A stretch of 64,000 bases of DNA from Micractinium sp. NFX-FRZ (Eukaryota > Chlorophyta > Trebouxiophyceae > Chlorellales > Chlorellaceae), in contig JAPTJF010000332.1 of assembly GCA_029339195.1 (NCBI GenBank), positions 1 to 64,000 on the forward strand, written 5' to 3'. Shown here piece after piece: positions 49,206 through 61,372 of this stretch (its first letter is position 1; each line of letters opens with the position of its first letter). The notes beneath the pieces are model-generated. The model did no database searches, was not told the DNA's origin, and saw nothing but the letters and a program-made list of their open reading frames with translations. The position numbers and the translations under genes are program-made.

Positions 49206-52200
49206 CTACAACTGCTCAGCTAGCAGGAAGAGGACCTGGGAGACGGCATAGATGGAGAGCACCGCCACTGCTGCCTTGCGGGACAGCCGCCAGCGGAAGA
49301 GCAGCGGCATGGAGACGAGGAGGAAGGCGAGGACGAGGAGGGTGAAGAGCACGAGCAGGCCGACGCCGGGGGAGAGCTGGTACGGCAGCGGGCCGTGGCG
49401 GCGCAGGGCGGCGTACAGCGTAGGGCCCGCCCACGCTATGAGCACGTTGAAGATGGGGCCGCCAAACACGGCGGCAATCGCCATGGTGGCCTGCACAGGG
49501 GGGCGGGCGGTTGCCGGGGGTAAGGGGCCGGGGGCAGGCAGGTGAAGAGTGAGCACGGCCGGGGGCCAGTGCAAGCTCCGCCCCATCTCAGCCAGCCCAG
49601 CCAGCCCACCGCAACCTCGTCAAGTTCAAAAGGTTCAACAGCACAGCTCACCTGCCCCGACCGCGCCAGGCTCATGGTTGCCACCAGCTCCGGCACCGCC
49701 TCCCCCCAGGCCAGCACAGTGGCCCCCAGCACATCCTGGCTCACGTCCACTATGCGGCCAATGGCCTGCAGGGACCAGCGAGCAGCATGTCGCTGAGAGC
49801 TGAATGCGTGGCATATCGCCCAGCACACCCTGGGGCGCACCCACAATGCGGCACCTGGCCTGCACCTCAGCAGCCATGGGAACGAAGCCAACAGAGAGTG
49901 CATCCGCAGTGGCAAACGTAAGCGGCAGTGTGGGAGTCCTCATGTGCACGATGCGGCCGGGGGCCTGTGGGTGCGGCGTGAAAATGAAAGTGCACAGCTT
50001 GGCTCCTGGCTCGCGCCGCATTCGTAGCAAAGACATCTTAGCCTGCCCGCCCGCCAGCCCAGCCCCGCACCTGGAACAGCGACACCAGCTCATCCGCTGC
50101 CACGCTCATCCACAGCATGCACTGCGCCGAGGCCAGCACCGCCAGCAGCACGTTGCGCCGTGGCCGCCGCATGGTGCAGGCCTGCCAGCAGCGGTCTGAC
50201 AGCCTCCCTCCTAGAGAGCTGCCCGGAGGCAGACGTGCACCGCTGCCAAAGGGGCTGCCGGGGACGCCCCGTGCCAGGGGGCTGGCACTCATAGTGGCTA
50301 GCGAGCTGCTGGCGCCGCCATGACTGCTGTTGCCACCATTGCTGGCGTTTGCCGGCGGCACTGCCAGCAGCAGCGCCAGCAGCACGAGCGCCGCCAGCAG
50401 CCAGGTCAGCAGAAAGTAGGGTGTGCTGAGGTGGTGCGGGTAGAGCTCTGTGCTGAGCAGCGTGAAGAGCGGGGCGCACAGCGCGAACAGCAGCGCGTAC
50501 CAAGGGGTGTAGTAGCCTGCAGGCGAGGGAGGCAGGGAAAGGCACAGGGGGCAATCAGGGGACGCAGGCGGAGGTATGGATACCATTGGGGGAGGGCAGG
50601 GGTGGGGAAGCATGCACGGCCCCCACACAGGCATCACAACGCACGACTTCCCCCCAGGCCGCACCGACAGGCAGCACACTGCACCAGCCCCGCCCCACCA
50701 CCTCACCTGCATGCAGCGCCGGCATGGTGGCGTGCAACACCAGCATGAGCGGCGCCATTGCCATGCTCAGCCACAGCCGCGGCCCCGTCTTGCCCTTTGT
50801 GTGCAGCAGCTCCTCCAGCCCCAGGGAGGCAGAGTGCAGCAGCTCCCCCACGCGCCCAGCCGGCCCACTGCCAGTGCGGCGCAGATTCGGGTGCCGGGAC
50901 GCCGCGCCGCGCGGCGAGGCGGCGGGCGCGCCACCCCCTGCTGCCGCTGCTGCTGCCGGCGCGTCGGAGGTTGGCATGCTGCCCACGAGCGCCGCGAGCT
51001 CATTCTCCTGCGCCCCGCCTTCCAGCTGCTGCTGTAGCTGTTGCTGATGTGCCGCTGCATCAAAGAGCTTGCCAGCCGCTGGCGCCGCCGGCCTGCTGCC
51101 GCCGGCGATCAGGAGCTCTGCAGACGAGGCCTGCGAGGCCTTGCGCTGGCCTTGCAGCCCGCCATTCCGGCTGACCAGCTCCACTTGCGCACGGGGTGTG
51201 TGCAGGGTGCCGCCCTCCTGCACCGCCCCCGCCACCACCACGCCGTGCAGCGGCACAGCGCCACCAACGGTAACCAGCTGCTGCTGCTGCTCCCCTTGCA
51301 GCCCTGCCAGCTGGTGCTGCGAGGGGGCCATTGCCAGGTAGGAGTGATGCCGCACCCCTCCCCCCCTGCTGGTCCAGATGCACACTGCCAGGTAGGCGAC
51401 ATAGCCTAGCAGGAGCAGGGCGGCCTCCCAGGCAGTGAAGGTGCCACGCAGCATGAGGCCCAGCAGGGCCAGCGTGCTCAGCATGTAAGCCACGGCGTCG
51501 CGCACAAACGCCCGGCGGTCCTGCAGCTTCGGGGAGGGCGGGCAGGCTGGGCGGGGCGCGATTGAAAGAGTGGAACACATAGGTCTTGGCGGCACGGAAC
51601 AGGGACAGAAACATCGCCATTGACACATGGTGTCTACCGTCCCTGCCTGCTCACCGTGATCTCCTCGCCCGCGCCCCCTGCACTGCCAGCAGCGCCGCCC
51701 TCCCCCTCTGCCGCTGTTGCCACGCTGGCCGCCGGCTTGGCCACCAGCATGACCACAGACAGGATGACGGCCACGATGAAGAGACCCGCCCCCAGGGTGG
51801 CGCCCACAGCCAGCTCCTGATCCACGTTGCCGCCCACCGCCACTGCCGCTATCTGGGTGAAGAGGTCGGGGGCGCCTGCAGCAGGTGCAGCGGGAGTGCC
51901 CACCGGGAGCTGGCCGCATGAGGACAGGCCCACGGGAAGAGGAGGCAAAGCATGCGGCAGCACGGTGGGCAGCATTCAGGCTGACAGAGTTGGTGCAGCG
52001 TGCTGTGTTGGTGGCGCAGACGTGGCGACGGTGCAATGTTGACCGCGCCAGGTGGCGGTGCTGACACACTGGCTCCTCACCCGAGGCAAAGGCAAACAGC
52101 GTGACGCCAGCCACGTCGGGCGCCAGCCGCATCCAGAACGCCAGGTACTGCAGGGTGGCAGCGGGAGCGCAGACGTGCCCGGTGTGCAAGATGGCGGCGG

Positions 52201-53032
52201 CGGCAGCACCAGCACACACACAATGGCAGGGCTACGCCTGTGACGAGGCTGCAGTGCATGGAAGTCGCGAGCAACGGTGGCGCCCCAGAGCCGCCCACCT
52301 CAGCCCCTCCCTCGCATGCGCAAGCTGTCGGCTGCACCCACATGCTCCAGCAATTGACCCCTCCAGCACCCACCTCGAGTGCGGGCACCAGGAATTCCTC
52401 TGCCACCTTGGACATCACCCAGAACAGGACGCCCATCCAGAGCACAAAGCCCAGCGCGACCAGCACCCGCGTGTCGCCCGGCGCGCGGCAGTAGAAGAGT
52501 GGCAGGTAGGCGATGTGGTGCACGTCCTGCGCGCAGTGCCTGTTGTACTGCACAAACGTGCACCTGCAGGGGTGATGCGGGCAGGTTAGTCGAGGCAAAC
52601 ACCAGTGGGAAGAGGTTCGGTGTGGTAGGCCACCCTGACAAGCATAGCATCAATTATATCATGGATTTGACCAGCCTTCGACCACGGCCAAGGGGCGCCA
52701 GGCGGCGCGAGGCTGGGGCGGCACAAGGCAACGCTGTGGTGAGTGCAGCGAGGACCATGGCCCTGCCATGGGCTTCATGCTACTGCCACTTACTTGTCCG
52801 TCACATTCGCAAAGTAGGGGTCACACACAGCGTCCCGCAGCGCAATGCATTTGACGTCTTCAGGTTTGCACGGACGGTGCCGCTGCCGCCAACGAGCTGC
52901 CGCCTTCTTCTTCTGCGCCAGGGCCGCTGCCGCATCCTGGGCGCTCTCGGCAGGTGGCACCGCATCAGCGGTGCAGGTCCGCAGGGCGGTGAGGGCAAGC
53001 ACAGCCACGAGCGCAGCCAAGTTGCGCGCCAT
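49206..53032 (-). CDS. CCX/NCLX-type cation (Ca2+) exchanger
   Basis: Eight exons (52794-53032, 52374-52563, 52081-52147, 51655-51875, 50707-51520, 50071-50516, 49652-49765, 49206-49490) close in frame to 791 residues. A signal peptide (LAALVAVLALTALRTCTA) is followed by a lumenal Cys-rich part (RPCKPEDVKC, HCAQDVHH, FYCRAPGD). Helices include VLVALGFVLWMGVLFWVMSK. The alpha-1 repeat is GVTLFAFASGAPDLFTQIAA; alpha-2 is GATVLAWGEAVPELVATMSL with VFGGPIFNVLIAW. Between them lies a long loop rich in Gln, Ala and Ser (about residues 290-500). Family members exchange Ca2+ for Na+, K+ or H+ across plasma, vacuolar or mitochondrial membranes. The position and substrate here are not determined. Usual Asn residues of both repeats are replaced by Ser and Glu. 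Confidence 0.9.
49813..49972 (-). repeat. Two copies of exchanger exon 7 head
   Basis: On the minus strand the true exon starts AIGRIVDVSQDVLGA at 49765. Copies reading ARCRIVGAPQGVLGD start at 49859, and APGRIVHMRTPTLP at 49964. Each is preceded by CAG. Spacings are 94 and 105 bp. Confidence 0.78.
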
Positions 53033-53296
53033 ATTCCGTTGGACAGAAGGGGCCGCTTGCCGGCACCTTACGACGACCTACAGTCCAGCATGATTTATTC
53101 CTTGACACGGGAGCCCTGGGGGTGGGCTGTCGTCGAGCCCAACGAGGGCTGCACACACGAGGTGCCCTTCCCTTGGCCTCAATGGAAGAAGAGAGATCAG
53201 GGTGACCCAGACGCCCCGAAACTGCTAGCGCGGAATGCACGCAACGACCACTTGTTGGCTCTGTTCCGCCGGCGCCGCAGCCCACCGCCAGGCGGG
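53033..53296. promoter_or_regulatory. Promoter and 5' leader of the cation exchanger
   Basis: These 264 bp lie between the exchanger ATG and the hAT element. The plus strand has a short open frame (MIYSLTREPWGWAVVEPNEG) with no recognised family. I treat it as chance. Confidence 0.4.
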
Positions 53297-53304
53297 CTTG
53301 AGAG
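53297..53304. repeat. Left target-site duplication CTTGAGAG
   Basis: The 8-bp sequence is identical to 53913-53920 and immediately flanks the terminal CAGGGCTTA of the element. Confidence 0.9.
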
Positions 53305-53912
53305 CAGGGCTTACCTTTCCCAAAAACTATAGCCCGTCTGTCCAAACGGGCTACCCAAAACTCGCCCGTTTGGGACACTTGGGAGGGACAAATGCACCTA
53401 AGAGGGCTGCAGTCAACCGCGGCCTTGCCAGTCCAGGCTGTTTCCCAGCTTCCCTCAGGGGAGTTTCCCCAGGCTGGCTCTCCGTGGTACTTTCTCCTTC
53501 CGAAATCACCCCTCTTTACTGACTGAAAGCATTAGACTGTCAACCAGCATTCCATGTGGCCCTACCAGGCATCAAGTCTGCTGCTGCTGCCCTGTCTGCT
53601 GCCCTGCCGCCGCCGCCATCGACAGTGGGTGCAGAGCCATCTGCTGCAGAGCCATCTCCCGCCGGCCCAGCGTGGTCTTGCGCATGCTCATCGCACAGCA
53701 ACTCCTTAGGAGTCGCTTGCAAGAAAATTGAGCGCAGAAACGAGCCGCCAAGGGCATGTCCCGCCACTGTACTGCGGACGGGCGGCCTGCGGCCGCCGGG
53801 AAACTCTAGCCCGTTTCAGCAGCCGGGCTGTGCTTGAACTAGCCCGTTCCCCAGCGCCGAAAACTCAAAACGCCCGTCTCAGACGGGAAACCGGGTGCAA
53901 AAATAAGCCCTG
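53305..53912. mobile_element. Non-autonomous hAT element (MITE-like), 608 bp
   Basis: The termini are CAGGGCTTA and TAAGCCCTG, a perfect inverted repeat that continues imperfectly for about 50 bp (shared CCCGTCTG and ACGGGC blocks). A perfect 8-bp target duplication flanks it. The CAGGG end and 8-bp duplication are hAT hallmarks. Subterminal AAACGG (53344) and its complement CCGTTT (53366, 53811) match the motif bound by the Ac transposase of maize. Further hairpins such as CCCGTCTCAGACGGG (53873) lie near the right end. No transposase domain is visible, and the internal plus-strand frame (MALPGIKSAAAALSAALPPP) is low-complexity. It sits just upstream of the exchanger gene, about 270 bp from its start. 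The intact target duplication suggests it is relatively young. Confidence 0.88.
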
Positions 53913-53920
53913 CTTGAGAG
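53913..53920. repeat. Right target-site duplication CTTGAGAG
   Basis: This is the partner of 53297-53304, identical over 8 bp. Confidence 0.9.
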
Positions 53921-55221
53921 ATGCGGCTGTGAAGTCGCATCAGCCGACTGGCCTCTGCCTCTCGCCTATTCACAACTGGGTGGGGTGGGTGGGTGGGTGG
54001 GGGGGTTACATCGACGTACATCTATGCAAAACTGGGAGTGCGATTTGATTCAAAGCAAGGTGAGGTTCCATGAGGCAGGGCTGGGCACAGCAGGCAATCG
54101 AGCCCGGTGAGGGAAAATGACCATGCGGGTGCGTGAGTGGCCGGCGCCGAAAGGAGTGATTGTGCGCTGGGGCAGGTCTCATTAAATGGATGCAAGGAGA
54201 GGAAACGGGTTGGGTGCAAGGCACGGCTGGCGGGGGCGCGCACAGCCTCTTGGCGACGGGGACAGGTGTGCCAGAGGTGCGGCGGGTTGGGAGGGGATTC
54301 GTCCGCTGGGGGAGAACAACGAATGTTTTTGCAGCGCCGACAGTGGGCCGGAGGGGTTGGGGTTGTTTCTGGGGGCGATAAGAGAATGAAGGAAGAGGGA
54401 AGGAAGCTGAAGAGGAAAGGGGACATAGGGGGCAGAACGTGCGCGAGGGGGAGATTGAGGGCGGGATGTGTGCGCACATCAGAAGCGCCCGGCGGATCGA
54501 ATGAAGGCAAGGGACACAGGGAGGGAAAAGGCAATGGGGGACCATTCGTTTGGAGGGATGGCGTTAGTCATTTGTTGAAAGGGAGGCAAGTCAGGGTGGG
54601 GATGCAGAGAAGGCGGTGCAAGGGCCTGGGGTCGGAAGGAGGGTGGGGGTGGGGGCGAGGCTGATATTCAACGAGGGGGGTGGGAGGCGGGGAGGTCTTG
54701 CAAGGTGATGGCGACGGGGGGACGACACGGCACTCAAAACGGGTGATTGGTGGGATGGCTTGGCTAAGGGATGGGCCACAGCAGGCTGAGCAGCTAGAGT
54801 CGAGCCATGCAGCGACCCTGCTCTCATCTTTCAGCATTCAAAGTGCATATCAAACAAAAGCAAAAGGGAGGGCAGGCGGGGCGCCTGTTGTTTTGGCTGG
54901 GCTGTTCAAATGGGTCGCAAAGCAGCGCAGCGTGGTGCGGCGTGGGCCTTTGGGCGGGACACGGCCGGGGCGTGGGGGACTTGCTCTTTCAGGCAGGCAG
55001 GGGGAATAAAAGATGGGAGGTGCGCAAGTGAAGAAGGGGGGGAAAGAGATATGGGGGCGGCGCCGCAGGCAGCGGGGGCCCGCCACGCGGGCGCGCACGC
55101 GCTGCGCGCCGCAAGGTGGCGAGGTACGGCTGCCCAGGCGGCAGGCGCGGCGAGCGTCCAACCAGCGGGCTCGCTGCGTGCCTCTGTGTGAGCGCTCACT
55201 GCAGGCTCATACATAAGAGCT
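53921..55221. other. Pyrimidine-rich 3' region of the CCCH gene
   Basis: The minus strand is C/T-rich for about 1 kb and opens spurious frames without conserved features. A TGTAA on the minus strand at 54010-54006 may be the poly(A) signal, giving a 1.2-kb 3' untranslated region. A GGGT run is present at 53980-54005. Confidence 0.45.
54006..54010 (-). terminator. Candidate TGTAA poly(A) signal of the CCCH gene
   Basis: This is TGTAA on the minus strand, 1.2 kb beyond the stop and about 90 bp from the hAT element. Confidence 0.35.
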
Positions 55222-58200
55222 TTACTGCAGGCGCTGCACAGCAGTGCCACCCAGCAGCTGGGACTGCCGCTGGCAGGCGGCGGCATGGGCGGTGGCCTGT
55301 GCTGCCTGCTCATCTTCCAGTCCTGCAGGCAGGCATGCGTGGAGGGCGAGAGAGGTTCAAGGACCGGGGGGGGGGGCAGCCAGAGGCTAGGAGAAGGTGA
55401 GAGCCAGAGCAGGGTAGTTCATGGCACCAAAGTCGCAAGGCGGCAAGCAGACAGTGGCACAGGCCGGCGCACACAAGCCAGCGGCAGACCAAGGGCAGCG
55501 GGCAGACGACAGGGGCAGGCCAAGGGCCCGCGCGCGGGTCAGAGCAATGAGCGTGCTCACCGGGCGATGTGGCTGGAGCCGAGGTGCGCAGGGGCGCCAG
55601 CGGCGGCAGGCTCATGGAGCGGCGGTCGCCCAAGCCGGCGCCGTTGAGGGGCGCAGAGGCGGCCGCCACACCGGCAGCAAAGAAGCTGGAGGCGTACGGG
55701 TTGGCTGTGGGCTGGGGCGCCATCCTGCGGGTAGGCAGCGGCGTGGGGAGGTGGCAGGATGCGACAGGTTGGCGCGACGGGTGGCAGTGCGGTACAGGAG
55801 GGCGACATGCACCTGCTCCCAGGCTGGTCCTTTCCTCTTGACCCCTGCCTACCAATCCCCTGAGTTGCCCCCAGCTCCCCTCTGCTCTCTGCTCCACCCG
55901 TCGCGCCTGGCGCCTCACAGTCATGTCCTCTCCGCCCACCCGCTGGCCCCTCCCCCTGCCCGACCTCCCAAAGCAACCCACCCCTGGCAACCTCCTCTGC
56001 CCATGCAAGAGGAGGTGAACTCGTTGAAGGCGGCCATGGAGCAGAGCAAGAACGACACGGTCAAATATGTGCTGGGTCTGATGCTGGCGCTGATGACGGC
56101 GGGGCTGGGTGCCGCGCGCCTGCTCATGCACTGAGCGCGCACACGCACAGCACAGCATGCTGCAACCAAATGCGGCGCGGCACGCCCTGTTGGGGCCCCT
56201 CAGCGCGCAGGCAAGCAAGGCGGTGCCGAAACACTGTTGGGAGGGCAGGCGCCCTTGGTCGCTTGCCCAAGCCCCTAGTGCAGGCTCTTAGTGCAAGTGC
56301 AAGCTCACCGGGCGGCGTGCTCAAAGCTGAGGCGGTTGAGGTCGGCGCTCAGCCGGTCAGCGGCAGAGTCCAGTGAGTAGCGGCCCGCGCTCCAGCTGCT
56401 GCTGGGGGGCGGGGCGTTTATCATGGGGAACTGCTCGGGCACGGAGCTGAGCTGGCCAGAGTAGAACTGCGGGGGAGGGAATGAGGAGGAGAGGAGGGGA
56501 GGGAGGGGGACGGCGGTCAGGTGGGGTGGGCATCGAGGGCGTGGCGTGGGGGTGCACAGAGGCGTGAAGTGGGCTGTGCGGGTGTGGGCACATGGGCCTT
56601 GCAGCTCTGGGATAGCAGGGGTTGTGACTGCGGGGAAGCACGTGCGGCGTGATGTGAGTGCAGAAATGGTGCAGCAGTGGGCCCGTGGGCGATCTGCACT
56701 GAGGTCCAATGCTTGCGGGTTCTCAACGTTCTGCTACAAAGCCCTAGGCCACTCACTCGCGACGGGCGGCTGACCAGCCCCGCCGCCACCCCCTGCGGCA
56801 CGCTGTAGCTGCGCAGCATGCCCGCCGCGGTTTCAGGCGTGCCAGGCCCATGCACCTGCTCAACCAATGGCAGGGGCGCGGCGCGCGGGCGGCCCTGTGA
56901 CGTGAGGCCCCGAAACCACAGCATGCACACTGGCCAGGAAAAAGGCCCTTTCTGGTCCACCGGCGCAGCCTTGCAGGGCCGCTGCCCAGCTGGCGCAGCT
57001 AACAACCCTAGCGGCAGCAAGCATTGGTCTGCTTGCTGCCACCCACATCCTAAAATCCGCCTTATGCCTGCCAGCTACCAAACGGTGGGATGAACCAGCA
57101 ACACTACTAGCAGTGCAAATGGTATTGTATTTGCTGTGCGCACCTGGCCTGGGAAGCTGCCCGACAGGGTGGGGCCCAGGTTGGGCGGGTAGGAGGCGTC
57201 CAGGCTGGCACGCGGCGTGCCCAGCATGTCCATGCTCCCACGCCCGGAGGTCTCGAAACTCATACGGGCTGCAAAGAAAGAAAGAAAGGCGGGCGTGGGG
57301 CGTGGAGGTCAGCACAGAACTCTCAGGGCAGCACAGGACCATCAGCGTGGGAAGCTGTGTGGCTGGCTGGGTGGGTGGCTGACTAGCTGGCTGCCTAGCA
57401 GCAGCGGCATTGCTGGCAGCCGCCGGTGTGCTGACGGCCGCGGCAGGCGTCTGCCACGCGCGCGCTGACGGTGCCGTCAAAAGGCAGGCGCACATGCATG
57501 CACGCACACAGCAGGCAGGCGGCGGGCGCCTGGGCGGGCGAATGGGCGGTGCACGGGCGGGCGGGCCGGCATGCGTGGGCGGCGGGCCGGCATGGGCAGG
57601 CGCACAAGCAAGCAAAGCAGGCAAGCGGGCGTAGCTAGGGGCGCGTACTGTACACACATGATTCCTCGCTGGGCCGCGTGCCGCCCAGCGCCTGCTGCGC
57701 TGCCTGCTGCTGCATGTGCTGCAGCTGCAGAAGCTGGCGCCGCTGCTGCAGCGCCGCCTCTACCGCCGCCCGGTCGCGCTGCTGATGCTGCTGCCGCTGC
57801 GGCGGCTGCAAGGCAATACCATGATACTTGCGCTGCTGGGTGGCGGCCAGCAGGGCAGCCTGGTGCTGAGTGGCTGAACCCACTGCCTCCTCGGCAGACA
57901 TGCGCCGCAGGGCTGCCTCAACAGACGGCCGCAGCGGCTGCGGCTGCTGCAGCTGCGCCTGCTGCCGTTGGGCCGCCGCCATGCCGTCCCCCATGGCTGC
58001 ACCCGTGTCTGTCAGCTGGGTGGGAGTGGTGCTAGCGCTGGCCCCCGCACTGGCACCGGCACAAGCACTGAGCTGCAGGCTGTCCTCGCTGCCACTGCTG
58101 CTGCTGCGTGTTGCGGCCAGCACAGCACCTGTGTCGAAGCTGGAGCGGAGCGAGTCGGTGCTCATGCGGGGGTCGTACTGCTGGGGCGACTGGCCGTACT

Positions 58201-61200
58201 GCTGGGCGCCGCCTGCAGCAGCAGGAGCAGGAGCATGAGGGAGGGGGCGACAAGGAGGGGGTGGTCGGGAGGATTCAAGAGGAAGCAAGGGAAGGCAGGC
58301 AGGGCGGGAGGCAGGGGGCGGGCGCGGTGGGCAGCAGGAGGCAACGAGGCGGACAACGGCAGCAGCAGTGTGGCCAGGCTGCGGCGGGAAGAGGCTAGAA
58401 GCCTCTTTGCGGGCAACCATAGGGAGGGGCCAACGGGTGGTCGGCTCCTGCTGGGTTGCACTTGCCTGGTCAGCCCGCTCGCTCTCGTACTGTGCACCAC
58501 ACCCCGGCACGCGTGCTCCCCCCGGACCGCCCCCAAACCCACGCTGCAGCCACAAATGCCCTGGGTTGTCCACCGTTCTGCATGCCCACCTCCTCCCGCA
58601 CAGCCCGCCGCCCGCCCTGCGCCCCCAGTATCCCATCCCCAACAGTATCCCATGCGCGCACCCGTGTAGTATCCCATGCTCTGCGCCGCCTGCATGGCCG
58701 CCACGTGCTCCAGCGACAGCTGCCCCATGCTGGGGCCCTGCTGCTGAGCTGGCATCTGCTGCTGAGGTGGCAGCATGCCAGACGAGGAGCCACCCAGCTC
58801 ATAAGAGCGGGCGGGGGGCAGGGAGCCAGATGAGTCGTAGCTCTGCAGCATCGGGTCACTGCAGACACAGCAGAGGGGGAGGAGGCAGGAAGAGGAGGCA
58901 GGGACACCAGAGGTCAGCGATGACTTAAGCAGGGGAGAGGGCGGGCAGAGAGGACACAGGGGGAGAGCGGCGGTCAGCAGGGGCCGTGGGCCATGCAGGC
59001 GGGGCCGCAGCACCCCCCGAGCAACAAATCCACTCCGGTTGCTGTGCCGCGCAGGGTGGTGCGTAATCGGGTAACGCACAGGTCCCATAACGAGCCCCTC
59101 CCTCCCAGCCTTCCCTCCCCCACCTGAAGCGCCGGTGCTCGCTGTCCGAGGCGCGCGGCGTGGTGAGGTGGGCCTGCAGCTGGTTCAGGGTGCCCGCCGG
59201 CAGCATCTGCTGCAGGATGGACGCCGCCTGCTCCGCGCTGACCTTGTCCTGGGCCAGCAGGCTGGTCACCAGCTCAATCACCTGCTGCTCCTGCGGCACG
59301 GGGAGGCAAAAGGAGGGCACATCGTACACTGTGCTGCATGTGTAAGGCTGTCCTGGGCCAGCAGGTCACTTACATGCTCAGTCACCTGCTGCTCCTGCAC
59401 ACCAAAAGCAATACTCTGTGCCGTGCTGGTTGGTTGGTCAAATGAATTGCTGGCCATGTACAACTCGTGCAGCCAACACGACTGGTGGGCCGTGCGCCGC
59501 GCTCAATCCAGCCATCCACTGACCCCACCGTGCGCCCACCCACCCCCGCCATGCCCTGCACCCCGCGCCCCCTACCTGCGAGCTGAAGCCGGCGCCTGCC
59601 AGCTGCTGCAGCGCGGCACGCACTGAAGAGTCGGCGGCGGGGCTGGATCCCAGGCCTGAGGCGCTCTCATCCGTGGTTGAGGGGCTGGCGGGGCCGCCCA
59701 TGCTGCCACCGCTCAGTTGGGCCTCGCCCAGGCCGCCGCCCTGCTGCGCCATGCGCAGCGCGTCCAGGGAGGAGCGCTGGGGGGAGGGGCCGGGGGAGAG
59801 GGCTGTGAATGCGCTCAGCGGGCTGCCCACAGTGGCGGCCTTGCGCTTGGCCTCGGCGTCGGCGGCGGCCGCGGCGGCGGCGCCCGCCAGGGCCTCGGGG
59901 CTCACAAAGGGCTTGCAGGCTGGCACGCGCAGTTCGTCCAGGCTGCAGGGAGGGAGGATGGGGGGAGCAGGGGTGAGCGGTGAGGCTAAGGGGGTTATGG
60001 GCTGAAGAAGCGCAGGCGGGGGCGCGTGGCTTGTCGAGGCCCAGGGTGGGGGCGCGCGGACGCGAGCGACGGCGCTCGGGCCGGCGCGAATAGCTGCGGC
60101 GGTGGCCCCCCAGCACAGCTCCTCAACTCCTCTTGGCATACGTTGAACTCAGCAGCTGCCGGTTTGCTGCCCTGAAAACGCCCCCGCCCACCCCACCTGT
60201 GCGCGAAGAAGCAGATCTTGCGCTTGCAGTTGCTGCCGTCGTTGCACAGCTGGGTGCGGTAGCGCGTGGGGTGCAGCCAGTACTCAAACACGTTGTGGGC
60301 GTAGGGGCAGTGGTCGCCAAAGGCGCAGCAGCCCTCCTGCGGGGTGGCGGGGCGCGGGGAGGGGGAGCGGCGGCGTGTGCGGCGGTCAGTGCGGCAAGTA
60401 TGCGTACCGCTTGGAGGCCGGCGGGACCGCCGCTACAAGGAGACACACCCCCAGGGATTGGCTTGGTGCTCTGCCCACTGTGCACTCCAAACCAAGGAGC
60501 GCCGCCACATACGGCGGGTGATGAGGGCTTTGCCACAAAACGCGCGCCCCGCTGCCGGCGGTCCCGCCCGGCGCGAGGCGGTATCGCAGATCCTGTGGAA
60601 TGAACCCGCAGAGTCCCGGGCCGGCCTCTCCCCTCACTCACTCGCTTCATGCTGGGGCAGGCGATGCCTGCAGGGATCAGAATGGACAAGGAGGAGTAGG
60701 TGTGGATTGGAAGTCGAGGAAGGACGCCGTACCAAGGTGCGTCGGTTCACCGGGCCGGCGAGCAGCCGCGCGCGCAGCAGGAGCTGGTCAATCAAGCCTC
60801 CCGACAGGCACCTCCCGGCACAAGCAAGGGTGTGTGGAATTAGCGCACCCCCCAGCCGCAGGGTGGTGCGCACAGCGGGTGCTCCTGTCGTTCCTGCAGC
60901 TCACCGGTGTAGTGGTGCGCCCGCGGGTCGCGGCGGCGCGCCTTCTCCTGCGGGTGCGCAAACGGGCACTCTGTCCAGTCGTGCACGAACCGCTTGGAGC
61001 AGGGCAGAACCTGCGCAATGGTGCCAGAAAGAGTTGTGATAAGTGGCGAGGGGGCACGGCTTCCGGGCTGCCAGCCCTGAAGGTGCCAACCCAATCATCG
61101 GAAGCTGCAAGTCAGCACCGCCGCCGCCGGCGGCCACGCCGCCACGAGGGCGATATCGCTGCCAGCAGGCCTCAGCCAGGCTCGGGGGCCGGGGGGGGGC

Positions 61201-61372
61201 CGCCAGGAGTGCCGAGCCGGGCGGAAGCGTCATGGAGTGTCACCGCTCGCCCACAAGCCCTCACCTTCATTGAGGACATGCGGAACTCGTCGGTGCGCGC
61301 TATTGCGTCGAAATCTTCCTGCGAGAGCTGGTCCAAGCCGGCGAGGGCCGGGCCGAGCGGCTCGGAGCTCAT
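55222..61372 (-). CDS. Plant-type tandem CCCH zinc-finger RNA-binding protein
   Basis: Thirteen exons (61265-61372, 60905-61010, 60642-60667, 60197-60336, 59576-59942, 59124-59290, 58662-58858, 57658-58212, 57144-57268, 56757-56855, 56309-56466, 55561-55724, 55222-55322) close in frame to 770 residues. The zinc-binding part reads [43 protein letters not shown] and [40 protein letters not shown] with CFFAHS then follows. This is the plant RR-TZF arrangement, where such proteins bind mRNA and act in stress responses and mRNA decay in cytoplasmic granules. DELRVP follows, as in plant members. The remaining 550 residues are Ser-, Gln- and Ala-rich with repeated SLD/SMD and RMS motifs (for example [28 protein letters not shown]). 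These resemble phosphorylation sites. Confidence 0.93.
57276..57291. repeat. (AAAG)n microsatellite in CCCH intron 8
   Basis: Four AAAG units lie close to the exon 9 acceptor. Confidence 0.7.
59349..59408 (-). repeat. Copy of CCCH gene exon 6 head with its acceptor
   Basis: On the minus strand GTGCAG/GAGCAGCAGGTGACTGAG reads [17 protein letters not shown], against the true [17 protein letters not shown] at 59290. The copy starts at 59394, 104 bp upstream. The acceptor is intact. Confidence 0.85.
60642..60667 (-). other. 26-nt microexon of the CCCH gene
   Basis: CTGCAG/GC ATC GCC TGC CCC AGC ATG AAG CGA/GTGAGT encodes IACPSMKR, carrying the first cysteine of a zinc finger (plant consensus VACPDMKKG). 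Both phases fit. Confidence 0.85.

Noticed and set aside
52379..53332. Plus-strand 317-residue frame ending near the hAT element
   Set aside because: Most lies antisense to exchanger exons 1-2. The end (MIYSLTREPWGWAVVEPNEG) has no recognised family and runs into the transposon terminus.
53556..53837. Open frame inside the hAT element as a transposase remnant
   Set aside because: Ala/Pro-rich with no BED finger or hAT dimerisation motif that I can recognise, so it is not reported as coding.
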